Positions 63,021 to 64,000 of a stretch of DNA of 64,000 bases are shown one piece after another (position 1 is the stretch's first letter; the number at the start of each line of letters is the position of its first letter). The position numbers and the translations under genes were made by a program. The notes under the pieces were generated by a model. It was given only the letters and a program-made list of their open reading frames with translations. It made no database searches and was not told where the DNA came from. Source of the stretch: Tretioscincus oriximinensis (taxonomy: Eukaryota; Chordata; Lepidosauria; Squamata; Gymnophthalmidae); contig JAJVDF010000018.1 in the NCBI GenBank assembly GCA_022410635.1, positions 3,541,814-3,605,813 of the forward strand, written 5' to 3'.

Positions 63021-64000
63021 TTCTTTATCCTCCTCTTATACATACACGGTACAAGCAAATACATATAATGCACCCAAGATTTATTCCATCAACCTATCAG
63101 ATCTGTTAAAGGCATATTTAATAATTCAGATTAATTTGGGATCATAGCTAAACAGTAGTTTTATCTGCTGCAACATGTTCACTTTGTGTAATTGCCATAT
63201 TTGGGATGTATGTGTACAGGCAATTTTTCTTCTAGACTGCATCCTGTCTCTTATTTGATCCCTTTTCCCAAAAAAGGAAACGGCCAGATCCCCAATGACC
63301 TTGAAAAAACTCACTCATGCCCTTGGGTGTATCACAGGAAAGAAAAGAAATGAAATATACTAAGCACTGTAGCGATAAAAATAATAATAAAAAACCCCAA
63401 TATAATTCTGCCCAGGTGCGTAAGGAGGAAATCCTTCCCTAGGTGATCAACTTACAAGCTAAAGCATGAAGTTTGATTAGCCCTGTAACATTTTATAAGC
63501 TTGCATAGCTGTGAATGTTATTAATACTCATAAAGTTTATCCAAGCCTTTAAAAATCTGTTGGGCCAGTTCAAATCTCAATAGTTTCCTGGGGTAATACA
63601 GTGCCTAAATCATATCTCTGTGTAACTAATTTGATGACTTCACAGTTGCCTTTATCTTCATGTTTGAAAATACATTGTGGATGGAATTTAATGAAATATC
63701 TGATGATTTCCCCCTTCAATGATGGTTACCTGATCAGTTAATCATAGAGAACGTAAGGCAGGATCCACATGGCTTCATAACAGCCCCATGAATGTGCCAT
63801 TAATAGGTAAGGTCTGTATGACCTTGCTTTTTCCATGCTACACTTGGTATACTGGATGAGTAGAATTCTTGAATGGGTAGAAAGATCTCTGTATGCTCTT
63901 CCTTTTCTTCATTAGTTTTGGACTTGCTGTAGCTATGCTNTACTGTTTATGTAAACTTGCCTATCTTTCAGAGCTATGGGGCCATTTCATTGTTCAGTAA
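63021..64000. other. Unassigned AT-rich DNA at the window end
   Basis: Nothing recognised. A minus-strand frame of 62 codons (63,126-63,314) has no identifiable domain. Confidence 0.4.

Overview
This window is AT-rich vertebrate genomic DNA with no supportable host protein-coding gene, exon or structural RNA gene. The repeats point to a squamate reptile, and a gecko-like genome is plausible. They include many CR1 and L2 LINE fragments with typical sauropsid 3' ends, two families of tRNA-derived SINE, Penelope-like fragments, and several non-autonomous DNA transposon families (hAT-like, mariner/Tc1-like). Single N bases are scattered throughout, which suggests a draft assembly. The DNA between repeats is best read as intergenic or intronic.

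Layout. 0-9 kb: CR1 and L2 tails, a tRNA-SINE (3.0-3.3 kb), and a 1.4-kb terminal-inverted-repeat element (5.5-6.9 kb) that carries a hAT MITE and appears to sit inside a CR1 copy. 9-20 kb: the best CR1 copy (9.0-9.9 kb), an L2 3' end, a 262-bp element with 12-bp flanking repeats (11.1-11.4 kb), further CR1 pieces, and a GC-richer LTR-like island (17.6-18.4 kb). 20-30 kb: a SINE inside an L2 tail, a second copy of the 1-kb TIR element (23.1-24.1 kb), and the main L2 LINE (25.6-28.0 kb), which has a fold-back 5' end, endonuclease and reverse transcriptase remnants, and a nested hAT MITE.

30-42 kb: a largely unassigned stretch, a third TIR element (36.1-36.9 kb), and a tRNA-SINE split by a 305-bp Penelope-like insertion (38.19-38.50 kb). 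That insertion contains three hammerhead-ribozyme-like cores, one inverted and two in tandem. A hAT-like element follows (39.8-40.5 kb), itself split by a CR1; its sister copy is at 47.0-47.4 kb. 42-64 kb: a 441-bp hAT MITE with an exact 8-bp target duplication, CR1 and L2 tails, CAA/TAA microsatellites, a palindromic mariner MITE (55.8 kb), a 450-bp polypyrimidine tract followed by a degenerate ~100-bp tandem repeat (56.0-57.1 kb), a hAT-like insertion inside CR1 (61.0 kb) and an 86-bp Tc1-like MITE (62.9 kb).

Nothing here works as a gene system. The interest lies in nested insertions that order transposon families in time, in the ribozyme-like motif, in unnamed repeat families recovered by comparing copies inside the window, and in a few repeat-free stretches that could be conserved regulatory DNA. 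Family names come from reading characteristic motifs, without any database search.
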